From the NCBI RefSeq assembly GCF_023159225.1, contig NC_063168.1, forward strand, positions 43,844,562 to 43,908,561: 64,000 nucleotides of DNA, read 5' to 3'. The number at the start of each line of letters is the position of its first letter. Within the stretch, counting starts at the first letter, position 1. Below, piece by piece: positions 12,260 through 23,279 of the stretch. Origin of the DNA: Perognathus longimembris pacificus (lineage: Eukaryota; Chordata; Mammalia; Rodentia; Heteromyidae). The position numbers were made by a program, and so were the translations under genes. Below the pieces are notes generated by a model. It was not told the origin of the DNA. It searched no databases and was given only the letters and a program-made list of their open reading frames with translations.

Positions 12260-13060
12260 CTGTTACTAAATACCCCTGTTCCCTGGTATAAAATTGCATT
12301 TCATAATCTTTTCAATACTGCCACCTTTTTACCATGGATTTACTCTTTTACACAAACTATGTTCTGAGTGTTTATCAGTGCACACCTGCTTGCCAAAAGC
12401 AGGGGCCTCTTTGTCTCACTTCATTGACTCTGCGTATCATTTGATTGCCTCATGCTAAGTCTCTTGGCTTCTCACCCAGTGATTACTGCCTGTTAGCATC
12501 CTCTCTGCTGGTGTGTTATTGCTATCCTTCATCACCTCTCTTGTTCAGTATGCCCCCAGAACATGGACTTCTGGAAATTTCCAGTCCTTGACCTCTTTCT
12601 TTTATTTGTTCTACATTTTTTCCTTTGAAAAACACTAACACAATAAATAGCCTGAGGCTACTTCAGAAAAAGATTTACGGTGTATTTTCCTTGGATTACC
12701 CACCATGAGATTCTTGAGTTCAAGGTTTTTAGAGTAAAACATTATGTTTTCTTGTCCTTCAAGCCTGTAAACCTCCTCTATTTCCTAATCTCATTTCATT
12801 CATACTACAACTCCTCTTTTGGGAATTTTACTCTGTCCTCTAAACTACAGCCAGGACTTTCTACTCTATACTTCCTTCCTCCATTTTTTTGATTCTATAT
12901 ATAACAGAGAAAATTAAATTGTTTAAGGAATGTAATTAATTTAAGGAAGAAATGCTAGCCATTCATTACTCCTCCTAAAATGATGTCTTAATATGCTACT
13001 TAGAGATAGCTATGATCCCATTGGACTCTGCTCTTCTAGCTATATTTTCACTGCTGTTGC
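12260..13060. other. Unassigned sequence
   Basis: No gene or clear repeat recognised. The 70-codon frame at 12680-12892 is unsupported. Confidence 0.4.
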
Positions 13061-13065
13061 AACAT

Positions 13066-13310
13066 CACCATTATTATTATTATTAATTATTATTATTGGA
13101 ATTTTTGTTCTATGAATGTGTGCACTTGGGGCTCTGTGCTTACTAAGCAGGTACTCTAGATGGAGCCACTCATCCAGACCCTTTTTCTTAGATCTTTTAA
13201 CTTTGAGATAAAGTCTTATTTTAGACCCATGCTGGCCTGGACCATGATCATTGTATTTGTGCTTCCTTATGTCACTGAGGTACAAAAAGTAGACACTTGC
13301 TCCCGCCATT
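13066..13310 (-). mobile_element. ATT repeat and B1-dID-like SINE, minus strand
   Basis: An (ATT)n stretch (13066-13097) sits at the 3' end of a minus-strand element. First comes an ID/tRNA-like part ('aagcaggtactctagatgga'), then a B1-like part ('ttgagataaagtcttatttt' and 'catgctggcctggaccatga'). The order B1 then ID on the sense strand matches B1-dID SINEs known from squirrel-related and other rodents. The overlapping open frames on both strands come from this SINE. Confidence 0.65.
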
Positions 13311-13449
13311 GTGTTTTCCCCGTAGATGGGATGACATTCATGCAAAAGTGCTCCCAAACATTAGTTAAGCTAAAATCCTAAGAACTTCTTTTCATTTTCC
13401 TTTTTTGGTTTTTGTTTTTCTGTTTTCATGGCTGTCCATGAAACCTTGA

Positions 13450-13646
13450 TCCCCAGTCTCAAACTAGGATTACAAGCTTGAGCCACTACTTCCAGCCTTA
13501 TTATTAATTAATTCATTTTTAAATACAGGATTCATTATTTTTCCCAGGCTGGCCTTACACTCAGTAAGAACCCCAGTCTGGCCTTGAATTCCATATCCCC
13601 CAGCCTCCTAGTGCTGAGAGGACTGGTGTGTGAAGCCATGCCCTAT
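13450..13646 (-). mobile_element. Two B1/7SL-like fragments, minus strand
   Basis: 'ctaggattacaagcttgagc' at about 13466 and 'cccaggctggccttacactc' with 'cagcctcctagtgctgagag' at about 13541-13620 are inverted 7SL-derived motifs. They are separated by an AT-rich stretch that may mark a nested insertion or the tail of the downstream copy. Confidence 0.7.
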
Positions 13647-13861
13647 TCACCTGATCTCCTTTCTACATCTCATTCTCATTAACCTAGGGTTCTCATTATT
13701 ATTAAAAGTAAAGCTCAACTTTCCTACATCAAGAACACTCACTACAGAGATTTCATATTCCTGTTGAAAATCTCCCTGATTCTTCAAAGCCAGTTTTAAA
13801 TATTTCTGTCTGTACTCCATAACAAATGACCTCACTCTCTTAGAATTATTTACTTAAGAAA

Positions 13862-14445
13862 TATTTTCAACCTCCAATTATTGCAGATAATGCTTGAGAT
13901 TTTGTTAGGAATAAGACAAAGTCCTCATATTCTGGAGATTACCATTGGGATATATGTGTCCTGTGTATGGATAAATGGATAAATAATAATAATATCTAGA
14001 GAATCATTTCTGTAAATGCAAGGAAAAATAGAATAAAGGTATAGAATGCAACAGAAGTTGATTTTCTCAATAGGGAGATCAGGATAAACTTCTCTATAGA
14101 ATGGACACCTGAGAGGGGTGAATGCTAGAATGAGGAAGCCATCATCTATCTAAAGGAGGAATCTTCTAAGGCAACAGAGGAAGGAACAACTACAAATGCC
14201 CAGAGTCTGAATGTGCACGAGACAGGAGGAAATTCTCAGTGACTAGAATTCTGGAGTGCAGTACAAGAGGGAGAGGCATCAGTGGGTAGTATGGGGAAGC
14301 CATCCAGAGGCACCTCACTGAGGGTCTTGTTGGCCATGGTGAAAAAGTGTGCCCAAGGACCTTGGAGAATGGGAAATAGAACTGGCTTATCTGAACTAGA
14401 TCTTGAAAGGATTATTCTTGCTGCTGTATATGCTATAGTCTGGTG
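13862..14445 (-). mobile_element. L2-like repeat, minus strand
   Basis: Read on the plus strand, the order is 'ggaataagacaaagtcctca', a run of 'ggataaatggataaataata', then 'cagaggaaggaac', 'gagggtcttgttggccatgg' and 'attattcttgctgctgtata'. This is the longest copy here of the ancient mammal-wide family I associate with L2 in antisense. The divergent open frames at 14236-14482 lie inside it. Confidence 0.6.
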
Positions 14446-14471
14446 GACCAAGAAAGGAAATAGTTGTGAAG

Positions 14472-14675
14472 TTCAGTTGTAGTGGTTCATGCCTATAATT
14501 CCAGCTACTAGGAAAGAAAAGATCTGGGGGGATCTCAGAATAATCTGGGAAAAAGCAAAAACTATATCTGGACAAACAATTACTGAAGTGAAAAGGAACA
14601 AAAAGTGCTGGGTGTGTGGCTTAAGTGATCGAAGAATTCCCTGCAAGAGCAAGACCCTGAATAGTTCTGAACAAG
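14472..14675 (+). mobile_element. B1-Geo SINE, plus strand, diverged
   Basis: 'ggttcatgcctataattcca' marks the 7SL head. The Geo A-box region is 'gtgtggcttaagtgatcga' near 14615 and the 3' end is 'aagaccctgaatagttctga'. The open frame 14489-14848 is the SINE plus the following purine repeat. Confidence 0.7.
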
Positions 14676-14677
14676 AA

Positions 14678-14812
14678 TGGAAGGAAGGAAGGAGGGGAGG
14701 AAGGGAAAGAGGGAGGAAGGAAAGGAGGGAGGGAGGGAGGGAGAGAGAAATGTCAGAGAAGGAAAGAAGAGAAGGAGGGAAGGAAAAAAGGAAGGAGGGA
14801 AAGAGGGAGAAA
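14678..14812. repeat. GGAA/GGGA purine-rich microsatellite
   Basis: A run of GGAA, GGGA and AGAG units directly follows the SINE 3' end, as expected for a repeat seeded by a SINE tail. Confidence 0.9.
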
Positions 14813-14819
14813 CTTTTAA

Positions 14820-16380
14820 AAAGTTTTGTTAATCCAGGTAAAACATGATGAACATCATGGTGGAAGCAACGTTCTCCTTCACATGAAGCACATCTATATA
14901 AGACTTAAATCTTATCTTGCATTTTGAGTGTCTGTGAAGTTGTCGCCCTATCCTGAGCAGAGCTCATGACTCTCCACCTTGTGTTTCCCAGAGCATAAGG
15001 CACTGGGATGCCCAGAGACTTGAGTTGAATTTATCACCATTTCTCCAACTGTTTCCACAATATTACAGACCTTTACTTAAACTATACCTAGTTATTATTT
15101 TTTAAAAGGATGTAAGCCAGTTCCTTCAAACTTCCCTCCTGGGTCTCAATTTACCATCTTTGAGATAGCTTTGTGTTCTCTTCTCTGAACTGCAGTGCAG
15201 TTGGTTCCTTTATAAATTATTAACTTGGAATCTTCAGTAATGATATAATCGCTCTGGGGGATATACATGTGTTCTTTTATAAACAAGCTCCCTTAGTTTT
15301 AATACTGTTTTCAGTAGGATTTTACTGAAATAAACATTCTATTCAAAATAATATTTGTAAACCCCAGGAACTGAGGCAGAGTGGCTTGCTGTTATAATAA
15401 TAACAAATTAGCTAGCCAGGAGACATACTTGAAATCTGATGTGGGAAAATTTTTTTACAATGTAATTGTTTGCAGGGGGGAGGGGCTTTTGTTGTTGTTG
15501 TTTTTTTTTTAAAAAAGAAAATAGTCAATCTAGCCCATGTATAAAATTGAACTTGACTTCCAACTGGATCAGCCTAACCTAATGTTGGGTCTGATTGTAC
15601 ACTACCAGCTGGATAATCTGAAAACAAAAATGTACCTTAATATCATAGCTATTCTTGTGTCAAAGGGAAGGAATGATGAAATATTTATGATACACTGCTG
15701 TGAGGAAGAAAAGAAATCATATAAAATGCTTACATGAGTGTCTAGAAAATATAGAGCACAACAAATATTGACTTGTGTCAAGGTGGATTTTCCTTTACTA
15801 GTCCTAAACTAGACATATTTTAGCCATTCAATTCCCTGAGATGTGTTCCAGAAGGCTGATTTCAAAGGGTTCCATTGGATCCCATCACCATGGGCTTTAC
15901 AGTGGATCATCTCACAGGGACTTCTCTGGGGAGGTAGGAACAGGAGGGAGGGAATGCTCTGTAGTTGCTCTACCTCTCCTTTTCTATAGCATTGCTCAAA
16001 GGCCTTTGTCCATAACACTGGATATGTTTAGGCTTGCACTCTTTTTGTCTTTTGCTGAATAGAGTAGAATAGAATAGAATGTGTAGAGTAACAATGATAC
16101 TTTGAAAGTTTTCCCTTAATGAGTACAGTCTGTAAGTAGTCCTTCTTTCTGTATGTTCTCTTCTCTGCATCATTAGCCAAAGTTGATTCCATTATATTGG
16201 AAAAAAGATCTGATATCTCCCAAGAAAGATTTATATTAATCGAGCAAATATATTGGTGAGTGTGACTCACTTGCCATGTGCTACCTTTCAAGCAACAAGA
16301 TTATTAAATAATAAGACAGTCTCTCTGCTCTCAAAGAATTCATAATCTGGTTTAGGGAGGGGAACAGAAGGAGCCAGTGC
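14820..16380. other. Unassigned sequence
   Basis: No supported gene. A short AGAAT repeat is visible at 16062-16080. Overlapping open frames at 15809-16291 on both strands lack any domain. Confidence 0.4.
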
Positions 16381-17686
16381 CTTACAAAGGTAAATTCTTT
16401 TTTTTTTTTTTTTTTCAAATTTTTATTATCAAACTGATGTACAGAGAGGTTACAGTTTCATGGGTTAGGCATTGGATACATTTATTGTACTGTTTGTTAT
16501 CTTGTCCCTCATATCCCCCCCTCCTCCCCCTTTCCCTCCCCCCCTCTGGAGGTGTTCAATTCACTTACACCAAACAGTTTTGCAAGTATTGCTTTTGTAG
16601 TTGTTTGTCTTTTTTTACGCTGTGTCTCTCAATTTTGGTATTCCCTTTCAATTTCCTACTTCCAATACCAATTATACACGATTTCCAATATACTCAGATA
16701 AGATTACAGAGATAGTGTAGGTACAGCCACAGGAAGGTGATACAAGAACATCATCAATAATAGAAGCTACAGATACACATGGGACGTTGAAAGTAGTTAC
16801 AACTGTGATATAACAATTGTTTCTATAACATGGAGTTCATTTCACTTAGCATCATCTTATGTGTTCATAAGGGTATAGCAATTGGGCCTTGTGATGCTCT
16901 GCTATGACTTGCCTAAACCTGTACTAATTATTCCCAATAAGGCCATAGAGTCCATGTTTCTTTGGGTCTGGCTCACTTCACTAGATATAAGGTTTTCCAA
17001 GTCCTTCCATTTCCTTACAAATGGGACAATGTCATTCTTTCTGATAGAGGCATAAAATTCCATTGTGTATATGTACCACATTTTCCTGATCCATTCGTCT
17101 CCTGAGGGGGCATCTGGGTTGGTTCCAGATTCTGGCTATGACAAATTGTGCTGCGATGAACATTGTTGTGCTGGTCACTTTAGTGTGTTCTTGTTTGTGG
17201 TCTTTTGGGTAGATGCCCAAAAGTGGGGCTGCTGGGTCATAGGGAAGTTCTATATTTAGCCTTCTGAGGAATCTCCATACTGCTTGCCAGAGTGGCTGAA
17301 CCAGTTTACATTCCCACCAACAATGAAGTAGGGTTCCCTTTTGGCCACATCCCCTCCAACAATTGTTATTGTTAGTTTTCTTGATATATGACATTCTTAC
17401 TGGGGTGAGATGGAATCTCAATGTTGTTTTGATTTGCATTTCTTTTATGGCCAGTGATGTAGAGCACTTTTTCATATGTCTTCTGGCCATTCTCATTTCC
17501 TCATCAGAGAAGTCTCTTTGTAAGACTTTAGCCCACTTGATGAGGGGGCTATTGGTTCTTTGTGGTTTTGTTTTGGAAGAAGGTAATTTTTTTAGTTCTG
17601 CATATATTTTAGATATGAGGCCTTTGTCTGTTGAATGTCCGGTAAAGATCTTCTCCCAGTCTGTGGGCTTACAAAGGTAAATTCTT
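16381..17686 (-). mobile_element. 5'-truncated L1 with perfect 19-bp TSD
   Basis: The TSD 'cttacaaaggtaaattctt' lies at 16381-16399 and 17668-17686 with no mismatch. A poly(T) run to about 16416 shows that the element is sense on the minus strand. From its 3' end it holds the 3' UTR (with the C-rich complement of the L1 polypurine tract at 16513-16550), then the C-terminal third of ORF2. The minus-strand frame 17697-17032 shows the ORF2 cysteine-rich signature CWRGCGQ...HCWWEC followed by [19 protein letters not shown]. Compared with the 48-kb copy, an extra base near 17100 shifts the frame so that ORF2 ends early at 17032. It cannot retrotranspose. Confidence 0.95.
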
Positions 17687-17689
17687 AAC

Positions 17690-18465
17690 TGCCACAAAAC
17701 AAAGATGTCTGAATATAGAAACTATAGTAAAATAAAGTTGAGAATAATCATTCCACTAAAACATTCTAAGGATGTTTCATGGAAGGGAGAATTTGAGAGA
17801 GTTTTGTTGTCATTTTTTTTTTTATACTTAGAAATTCAACAGATGGAGAAGGAGAAGTTTCCACCCCATGGGTTATAAACTTGTTTGGTACATTTGATTA
17901 ATGTATTTGCAATAGTGATAGTTTGGTTTATTGGGACCACAGACAAAGAACATGGACCTGTGACATGGTACATGGGAGAAGATGCAGTAAGGAACTAGAT
18001 CATAAAAGATAAATCCTATGATGCTCTAAACAGTCCAGATTTTAAGCATCTGACTCATTGTAAGCAAACAAGATATGAAGTGCATGTTAGGCTAGTATTT
18101 GAGAAAGAACAGTGAAAGAGACATAAGAGATGGAGGCTACAAATTTTGAAGCTGCTTGAGATCATAGACCTACTAAAGGAGAGAATGAAAGACAGGCAGA
18201 GTACAGTAATTTTGGGAACAAAGAAAGACATTTCATAAACTTTTATAAGTCGTATAGATGAGAATGAGTGAGCAATTTTATGTAAGAGCAGAAAAAGCTA
18301 TTTTAGGGTAGACTTAAATGATTGGCTTGTTTAGGTTGATGTCACCATCAGCTGCTAATATTGGAAGTGAAATGAGTTTGTATATTAATATATTCCATTT
18401 GAAAACACTGAGATGAATGTTTTTGGTACAAGCAGATGCAACTTTTGTGGCACTTAAAGTTAACA
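17690..18465. other. Unassigned sequence
   Basis: No gene recognised. The stretch 17950-18220 has the purine-rich texture of an old interspersed repeat, but I cannot assign it. Confidence 0.35.
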
Positions 18466-18468
18466 CAT

Positions 18469-18600
18469 GGTGTGTGTGTATACATATATGTATATATGTA
18501 TATATACATACATGTATATTTTTATATACATGTATACATATGTGTATACATATATAGATACATGTATATATATATATATACACACATATACATACATGTA
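18469..18600. repeat. TG/TA microsatellite
   Basis: Alternating TG and TATACA units, abutting the tail of the minus-strand SINE that follows. The minus-strand Cys/Ile/Tyr-rich open frame through it is a by-product. Confidence 0.9.
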
Positions 18601-18602
18601 CC

Positions 18603-18829
18603 AATACTCTAATACTGTGGCTTGAGCTCAGGGCCTGAGTTTCTTAGCTTCTTAGCTCAAGGAGAGCAGTCTACCACTTGAGCCACTGATTCATTTTTGG
18701 ATTTTGTGTGGTTAATGAGAGATAAGAACTTCACACACCTTCCTGCCAGGGCTGTCTTTGAACAGCTATCCTCAGATCTCAGCCTCCCAAGGTGGTAAGG
18801 ATTACAGGCATGAGCCACCAGTGCCTGGC
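18603..18829 (-). mobile_element. B1-Geo composite SINE, minus strand
   Basis: On the minus strand this reads a 7SL-like head ('gaggctgagatctgagg' in complement form near 18770), a linker, then the Geo tail. The inverted A box region is 'ctaccacttgagccactg' near 18670, and the tail is at 18615-18650. One of the clearest full-length copies. Confidence 0.9.
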
Positions 18830-18834
18830 TCCTA

Positions 18835-19940
18835 CTTTAAGAAACCTGGTTAAGGAAAAGAATCCAAAGGTGAATATTTACACTACCAATGTATCACTAT
18901 TAACCTTTGAAGTAAACAGTTGTACTCCATGTAATGAAATTTAACTCTTCAATACATTAGGACAAAAGTAGATGAAGAGAGGGAAAGGAAAAGATAAAGA
19001 AAATATAATAAAAAGTTACTATTTGGGTAATAAGAGTGAAATGCATCTTAGAACTAATTGCCTCATATGATTCAACTTCTCTTTCAGCTGAAATTATGGA
19101 ATAATATTTTGCCAACTGTGTCAAAGTTGTCAAAAGGTTACCAGTACTAAGACCCTCTTCATCCAAGTTAATAAAAACAAGTTGGATCTTTGGTGGTTTG
19201 CAGAGTGGCCTCCTGTCCACTTGTAGCTTAATTATAGACTAATTTCCACTAACCCGAAGCGTACCAGCTGCTGGGACAAGAAGCATCAGACCAAAAGCAA
19301 ATGGGAAAGTGTGTGACACCTGGGTTCCTGGAAGTTTCCACCAATTCCCCCAAATGAAATGACCCTCCCCCCACCTTTGATAGCTTAGCTCCCTCCCTTT
19401 TTTTTTTTTTTTTTTTTTTGCCTTATATCAAAGACTTCTCCACCCCCTATAAGTGAAGAAGTTGATTCAGGAGTTAGATTCCTGCTTATCTATTGTCTCA
19501 CCAATGAATAAGCTTGTGTAGTTGCCACTTCACTTTGGCTTATGTTTTCCTTTTCTGGCTTTTTTGAGCAGAATGGGAAAAGGTCCTCTTTTGAAGAAAG
19601 CAATTCGCCCCAACCTGAGATAGAGATAGTAATTTGTGTTAAATAAAAAATAATTTTGTTTTCAAAAGATAAAGTTTTAAGGGTATACAATGTTGTTGTA
19701 GATCCTAGTTCTGCCACTTATTTGTTGCTTTATGATTTGGCATAGACTAGTTAAAGAGTTCTGACTAACTTGCTGTACCTATGGTTTGGAACAGAAGTAT
19801 CTTTCATAGATAATCATGAATGTTAACTATGCTGAAAAAATGTGTATATTATCTTGCTTAGCAATTATTTTTGTTTGACTGAATGCTTATGTCCCACTAA
19901 ATTTTGTTACAATGTTAACCCACAAGTTGATGATATTATC
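18835..19940. other. Unassigned sequence with T tract
   Basis: No gene recognised. A homopolymer of about 22 T lies at 19398-19419. Minus-strand open frames at 18957-19220 and 19490-19717 have no recognisable features. Confidence 0.4.
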
Positions 19941-20187
19941 AAGAGTGTTAAAGAGGGGCTGGGGAGATAGCCTAGTGGCAAGAGTGCCTGCCTCGGATAC
20001 ACGAGGCCCTAGGTTCGATTCCCCAGCACCACATATACAGAAAAACGGCCAGAAGCGGCGCTGTGGCTCAAGTGGCGGAGTGCTAGCCTTGAGCGGGAAG
20101 AAGCCAGGGACAGTGCTCAGGCCCTGAGTCCAAGGCCCAGGACTGGCCAAAAAAAAAAAAAAAAAAAAAAAAAAAGAGTGTTAAAGA
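19941..20187 (+). mobile_element. IDL-Geo SINE with TSD
   Basis: The ID-like head (19955 to about 20035) contains an A box ('tagcctagtgg') and a B box ('ggttcgattcc'). It is followed by the Geo tail, with A-box-like 'tggctcaagtgg' and B-box-like 'gagtccaaggc', and a long A tail (20150-20173). A 14-bp TSD flanks it (19941-19954 and 20174-20187). Intact CpGs in the head and tail suggest a young copy. Both overlapping open frames are within the SINE. Not a functional tRNA. Confidence 0.95.
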
Positions 20188-20439
20188 AGACTTTTAAAGA
20201 AGTTAGTGCTTTTGGCATAAAAAGTAACACATATTTGGCTTCTGATCCATTTCATGGAATGTAGTTCTTCAAGTCTTTGGAATCTGGAAGTCATTTCTAT
20301 CCTTTTGTATTCTAATAAGGCCACTGATGGCTAAGGCCTGCAAAGGTTCTGGATGGGATCTCACTGCCAAAGGAACGGGCCTTGGGATTAGAGAGTTGGC
20401 ATTTACAGTTTCACCCTTTGATTATCAGAGGAGTTGGGA

Positions 20440-21130
20440 GGGCTGCTGATTTAATAAACCATGCTGTTACCAGATCAGGGGCCCAGCGATTCTTGGTCTT
20501 ATTAGAGAAGAAATTGAAGGATAGAAGTAGAAGAGACTTAATAAATTAGGTTTGTAAGAGTAAATCAAAAGTACCCTCTCGGGAAGTGTGGGGCAGATAG
20601 GATTGAGAGTGAGTGACACCCTCAGGTTCCCTGGAGTCAGGGTCCTTATTAGGGTTGGACCTAGATTTCATAACTCATCCCATACATTGTATGGGAAAGC
20701 TGTTGGCTTTACATGGTCAAACTAAGATTGTTATGGCAGGTTAGAAGCAGGATTTTGCTTAACTGCAATGCTAATCACCTGTTAATTAACCCAAAGCTGT
20801 CTCAGTGGCTAACATGACTGTCTGTTCTTTGTAAGCTTTGGGCCAACAAAACTTTATCATCCTCTGTATGATAAAGTGACAAATGGGAATAAGCTGTTTT
20901 CCTTAGTTCTATGACTAAATTCAAGTGTGGTAGCTCTAGTAAACAGCTCATTACAAATGTGGGACTTAAAATTAGCTTCTGAGCTGAAAAGCACTCTTGT
21001 AGAATTGACTCCTTTACCTGCAGAGTCGGTTCTAACTCTTGTCGGTATTGGAAATAAATTGAATTATATGACTTCCAGCTGGTGTTGGAAATTGGTTAGG
21101 GTGGCAAAAATTCACATTTTGGTAAGTATT
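20440..21130 (+). mobile_element. Possible ancient ERVL-type LTR remnant
   Basis: Stretches such as 'taagctttgggccaacaaaa' and 'actcctttacctgcagagtc', and the later 'ccagctggtgttggaaattg', are in an order I associate with old mammalian LTRs. I cannot name the subfamily. No retroviral gene is visible and the region is non-coding. Confidence 0.35.
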
Positions 21131-21159
21131 AAAGAGTGAGAAAAATCATTTTGCTCTTC

Positions 21160-21392
21160 CCTATGATGGCCTTATAAAAGAGGCCCAGACAATTCTCTTA
21201 CCACATCCACTGTGTCAAGCTTACAGGGAGAAGATACATTTATAAGGGCATAGGGCCATATCATCCACCAGATCTGCTAGTAATTTGGTTTTGGACTTCC
21301 TAGCCTCCAGAATTATGAAAATAGTTTATTGTTTATAACCACTACACCTATGGTATGTTGTTATAGCTGCCTAAACAAATGAAGACACTAAT
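21160..21392 (+). mobile_element. MLT1-like MaLR LTR fragment
   Basis: Motifs in the order of an MLT1 LTR 3' half: 'atggccttataaaagaggc', then 'gttttggacttcctagcctc', 'cagaattatgaaaatagttt' and the terminal 'ctatggtatgttgttatagc'. MaLR LTRs are ancient non-autonomous endogenous-retrovirus relics; no coding remains. Confidence 0.7.
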
Positions 21393-21399
21393 GTTCCTG

Positions 21400-22260
21400 G
21401 AGGAAGTTATAAACAAAAGCCACTAGTGTAAATAAATCATGGCATTTGTTACAGATGACTACAAGGGAGCCAGTGTCTGCACTGGCTCTGGAGTATTTGA
21501 GTTGGGAAATGGTGTCCTAGAGTTTGTTGAAGATGAATGAATGCCATAAAATCATTCAGAATAATTTTCTAGTGGAGCTATAGAAGTTCCTGGCTGGTAC
21601 AATTCATGTGATCAATACCCCAGAAGAATTGATATAAGGGTTGTTCCCGATATCCAACAGATGTACCCTTAGTGAACCTCTGGCTCTCTCAGGAAGTTAG
21701 AGTGGCAGTATAGGGTGCAAACTTCACATTCAGGGATAGGCAATACAAAGGAATACTTTTCTTCATTGCTTATCTCAAGAGCTTCATAGACGGCCCTGAA
21801 ATAAGCTTGGCTAGGTAGTCATTAATATATGTTACATATAAATATGAATAATTAATATACTTATGTATTAATTATACAATATTAAACATACCAATATGTT
21901 ATATGATTATATATTTCTATTGTGTTGTTAATATTTTATATGCATATTAACATACAATTTTCTGTAAAAGTAATCTATTAAATATTGAGATCATATTCTA
22001 TCTACTTTTATACTGCTAGAATCTTTCATACTAGCTAGCATTCGTTCAATAAAGACTGACCAAAAATTTGTATTCAATAAATGATGACTAGTGAGTGAAT
22101 GAAGACACTAAAGTAGTAACAAATGACACTAGAATTGATATCATTTGTTACTACATATACAATAACATATGTTATTGCATACACAGATCTTGATATCTAT
22201 GAACTTGGTTGTTTCAAAGTTTGTTTTGCAATCTTGCAATGTAGATGAGAAAGAATATGT
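21400..22260. other. Unassigned sequence with AT-rich block
   Basis: No gene recognised. 21820-21960 is almost pure A/T with many TA and ATT steps. Confidence 0.4.
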
Positions 22261-22263
22261 TTG

Positions 22264-22473
22264 CCTAGATTTTTTTTTTTTGGCCAGTCCTGGGCCTTGG
22301 ACTCAGGGCCTAAGCACTGTCCCTGGCTTCTTCCCGCTCAAGGCTAGCACTCTGCCACTTGAGCCACAGCGCCGCTTCTGGCCGTTTTCTGTATATGTGG
22401 TGCTGGGGAATCGAACCTAGGGCCTCGGGTATACCGAGGCAGGCACTCTTGCCACTAGGCTATATCCCCAGCC
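22264..22473 (-). mobile_element. IDL-Geo SINE, minus strand
   Basis: Starting from a poly(T) at 22270-22281, it reads the complement of the Geo tail then the ID head. The inverted B box 'gggaatcgaacctag' is near 22404 and the end is 'ctatatccccagcccc'. A TSD of about 11 bp ('cctagattttt') occurs at 22264 and 22474. A two-base difference in the head loop (near 22430) separates it from its siblings. Confidence 0.95.
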
Positions 22474-22564
22474 CCTAGATTTTTTAAACATTCAATATGA
22501 AGGAAGTCTGCAAAAGAAAACTATTACAATTTCTCTTTCCCTTTTGTGAATATAGGTTCTATCT

Positions 22565-22708
22565 TTTTTTTTTCAAATTTTTATTATCAAACTGATGTAC
22601 AGAAAGGTTACAGTTTCATACGTTAGGCACTGGATACATTTCTTGTACAGTTTGTTACCTTGTCCCTCATACCCTCCTCCCTTCTCCCCCTTTCCCTTCC
22701 CCTATCTT
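22565..22708 (-). mobile_element. Short L1 3' end, minus strand
   Basis: A T run followed by 'caaatttttattatcaaact' is the same 3' terminus as the L1 at 16.4 kb. Only about 145 bp are present, stopping inside the polypurine tract of the 3' UTR, where 5' truncation is common. Confidence 0.9.
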
Positions 22709-22874
22709 AAGAAGAGCAAGGAACTATTATTACTGGGGGCAGAAAATATAAAAGCACTTACATTTATCTTTAGAATGCTCATTACTTTTCCTCTTCTCGT
22801 TCACTTTCAAATTACTTTTACTATAGAACTATCCTGTAGAGTTAATCTAGAATGATTTTATATAACTGTTCTAA

Positions 22875-23275
22875 TTACTTTCAACATGACATGTGAAACC
22901 GTAGCTTTTTTTTGTTGATGATCCTCTTGTATCCCCTGCCTGTGGTTGTCCCTGTGCTATCACTATATCTCATCTGAGTACACTGGATACTGAATATACT
23001 AGTATTAGAACTAGGGAAGGAAAAGGGAATATCGAAATCGAGAGACAAAGGATATAAAGCCAAATGACTCCAAAATCAATACTTACAAAACCATTTGGTG
23101 TAAACCAACTGAACAACTCATGGGAGGAGAGGGAAAGCGGGAGGCGGGAGGGAGGGAAATAAGGGAGACAGTAACAAATTATACAAGAAGTGTACCCACT
23201 GCCGTATATGTGAAACTGTAACCCCTCTGTACATCACTTTGACAATAAATAAGTAATTATTCAGAAAAACAACAA
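22875..23275 (+). mobile_element. L1 3' UTR fragment, plus strand
   Basis: Sense-strand 3' UTR of the same L1 lineage: 'caacatgacatgtgaaaccg', the 'gagagacaaaggatataaag' region, a purine-rich G/A tract at 23120-23170, then 'ctctgtacatcactttgac' and an A-rich tail. It lies about 170 bp from an oppositely oriented short L1 end. Confidence 0.85.
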
Positions 23276-23279
23276 AAAC

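Noticed and set aside
19955..20035. tRNA-Ala gene suggested by A and B boxes
   Set aside because: The same sequence recurs about ten times with a Geo tail, A-tail and TSDs, so it is a SINE head and not a tRNA gene.
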